Assembly: GCA_002712125.1 (NCBI GenBank)
Contig: PASL01000019.1
Span: 93,372-99,655 of the forward strand
Origin: Chloroflexota bacterium
GTDB lineage: Bacteria > Chloroflexota > Dehalococcoidia > Lucifugimonadales > Lucifugimonadaceae
Direction: 5' to 3'
DNA length: 6,284 nt
The notes beneath the pieces are model-generated. The model was given only the letters and a program-made list of their open reading frames with translations. It was not told the origin of the DNA and searched no databases. Below, one piece after another: positions 5,717-6,284 of this stretch; position 1 is the first letter of the stretch, and every line of letters begins with the position of its first letter. The translations under genes and the position numbers were made by a program.

Positions 5717-5796
5717 TTCTTACTTTCTTTTATTTAAATTAAAATACATAATAATATAATATTAACAAAAATAAATTTAAGAAACTGTAAATAAAA
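5717..5796. promoter_or_regulatory. divergent promoter region between PLP enzyme and ilvD
   Basis: This 80-bp, almost purely A/T gap must drive both genes. On the plus strand TATAAT (5755-5760) is a perfect -10 box, with a weak TTTAAA (5733-5738) 16 bp upstream, giving an ilvD leader of about 30 nt. On the minus strand TTGTTA (5768-5763) and TATTTT (5746-5741), 16 bp apart, are a weak candidate for the PLP enzyme. A 6-1-6 inverted repeat, TAATAT-A-ATATTA (5752-5764), overlaps the ilvD -10 box. No leader-peptide attenuator of the kind known for ilv operons is visible, as the gap is too short. Confidence 0.4.
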
Positions 5797-6284
5797 ATGA
5801 CAAAAAAATCGATTAGTAAATTAAATCAAAAAAGAGCACTTAAGCGACAGGTAGGAAAATGGAGAAGTTGGGAAACTACTGAAGGAGTAGCAAGGGCTCC
5901 TCATAGGTCTATGATGAGAGCAATGGGGTTAAATGATGATGACATAAACGCACCATTTATTGGTGTTGCTTCTACACATAACGAAGTCACACCCTGTAAT
6001 GCAGGAATCAAGCCTTTAGCTGATGAGGTTAAAAATGGTATTATTTCCTCAAAAGGTACCCCTTTTGAATTTGGAACTATAACTGTTTCAGATGCAATAT
6101 CTATGGGTACTGAAGGTATGAAAGGATCATTAGTTTCAAGAGAAATAATTGCAGATTCGATTGAAACTGTATGCTTTGCGGAAAGATATGATGGTGTTGT
6201 AGCAATAGCAGGCTGCGATAAATCACTCCCAGGTGCAATGATGGCAATGGCACGATTAAATATACCAAGCGTATTCGTTTACGG
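5797..6284 (+). CDS. ilvD: dihydroxy-acid dehydratase, N-terminal part (cut by the right edge)
   Basis: The first 162 residues of an IlvD/Edd-family enzyme are present, out of about 560 usual for the family. IlvD dehydrates 2,3-dihydroxyisovalerate and 2,3-dihydroxy-3-methylvalerate to 2-oxo acids in valine, isoleucine and leucine synthesis, using an Fe-S cluster and Mg. Visible are EGVARAPHRSMMRAMG (near 29-44) and TPCN with cluster ligand Cys67. FGTITVSDAISMGTEGM follows, with Asp99 as a predicted Mg ligand, then SREIIADSIE and AGCDKSLPGA with Cys140 as second cluster ligand, Asp141, and Lys142, the lysine carbamylated in IlvD. The third cysteine lies beyond the window. The residues seen fit the three-cysteine [2Fe-2S] type. 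The start at 5797 follows no obvious Shine-Dalgarno, and the N-terminus has about 20 basic residue-rich positions before the core. Sugar-acid dehydratases of the same family cannot be fully excluded from the N-terminus alone, but the motifs favour IlvD. Confidence 0.93.
   Translation, partial: MTKKSISKLNQKRALKRQVGKWRSWETTEGVARAPHRSMMRAMGLNDDDINAPFIGVASTHNEVTPCNAGIKPLADEVKNGIISSKGTPFEFGTITVSDAISMGTEGMKGSLVSREIIADSIETVCFAERYDGVVAIAGCDKSLPGAMMAMARLNIPSVFVY

Noticed and set aside
5717..5796. Leader peptide or T-box/attenuator ahead of ilvD
   Set aside because: The gap is only 80 bp, contains no small frame rich in Leu, Val or Ile codons and no strong stem-loop.
1..6284. Mobile element, CRISPR array, tRNA or prophage genes
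   Set aside because: No transposase or integrase motifs, no regularly spaced repeats, no tRNA-like cloverleaf or conserved T-loop sequence, and no change in base composition across the window were noticed.

Overview
The window is strongly A+T-rich bacterial DNA with short intergenic gaps. Six complete protein genes and the 5' part of a seventh fill almost all of it. No rRNA, tRNA, CRISPR array, insertion sequence or prophage gene was seen. The gene content (PAC2-family protein, DSD1/D-threonine-aldolase-like PLP enzyme, ThiO-like FAD oxidase, D-2-hydroxyacid dehydrogenase, Nudix hydrolase, plant-type ferredoxin-NADP reductase, IlvD) and the base composition suggest an uncultured, streamlined aquatic bacterium. 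My guess is a low-GC marine Chloroflexota lineage such as SAR202. That is an inference from gene types and general impression, not from a marker gene.

Layout, left to right. Bases 1-114 hold an unresolved gene end. A FAD-dependent amine oxidase (minus, TTG start, 115-1194) stands back to back with a ferredoxin-NADP reductase (plus, best start 1304, ends 2089). After a 10-bp convergent gap comes a PAC2-family protein (minus, 2100-2996). It is divergent from a two-gene plus-strand operon: a D-2-hydroxyacid dehydrogenase (3089-4072) directly abutting a Nudix hydrolase (4073-4624). The Nudix gene overlaps the next gene tail to tail by 6 bp. That gene is a fold-type III PLP enzyme of the D-threonine aldolase/D-serine dehydratase family (minus, 4619-5716). 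It is divergent from ilvD (plus, 5797 to the right edge, cut off).

The genes therefore form three head-to-head pairs separated by two very tight tail-to-tail junctions. Each head-to-head gap contains a perfect inverted repeat overlapping -10-like sequence, the best being AAGTATAA-A-TTATACTT at 3025-3041. In this base composition the weaker ones could be chance.

Functionally, three enzymes could be read as a route for D-beta-hydroxy amino acids: a D-threonine-aldolase-like enzyme releasing glycine, a glycine/D-amino-acid oxidase-like enzyme yielding glyoxylate, and a D-2-hydroxyacid dehydrogenase reducing a 2-oxo acid such as glyoxylate. This is a hypothesis from neighbourhood and family, because the three genes are not one operon. 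The other genes (FNR, PAC2, Nudix, IlvD) look like ordinary redox, chaperone-like, nucleotide-housekeeping and branched-chain amino acid functions. I found no convincing new defence, mobile or RNA system here.
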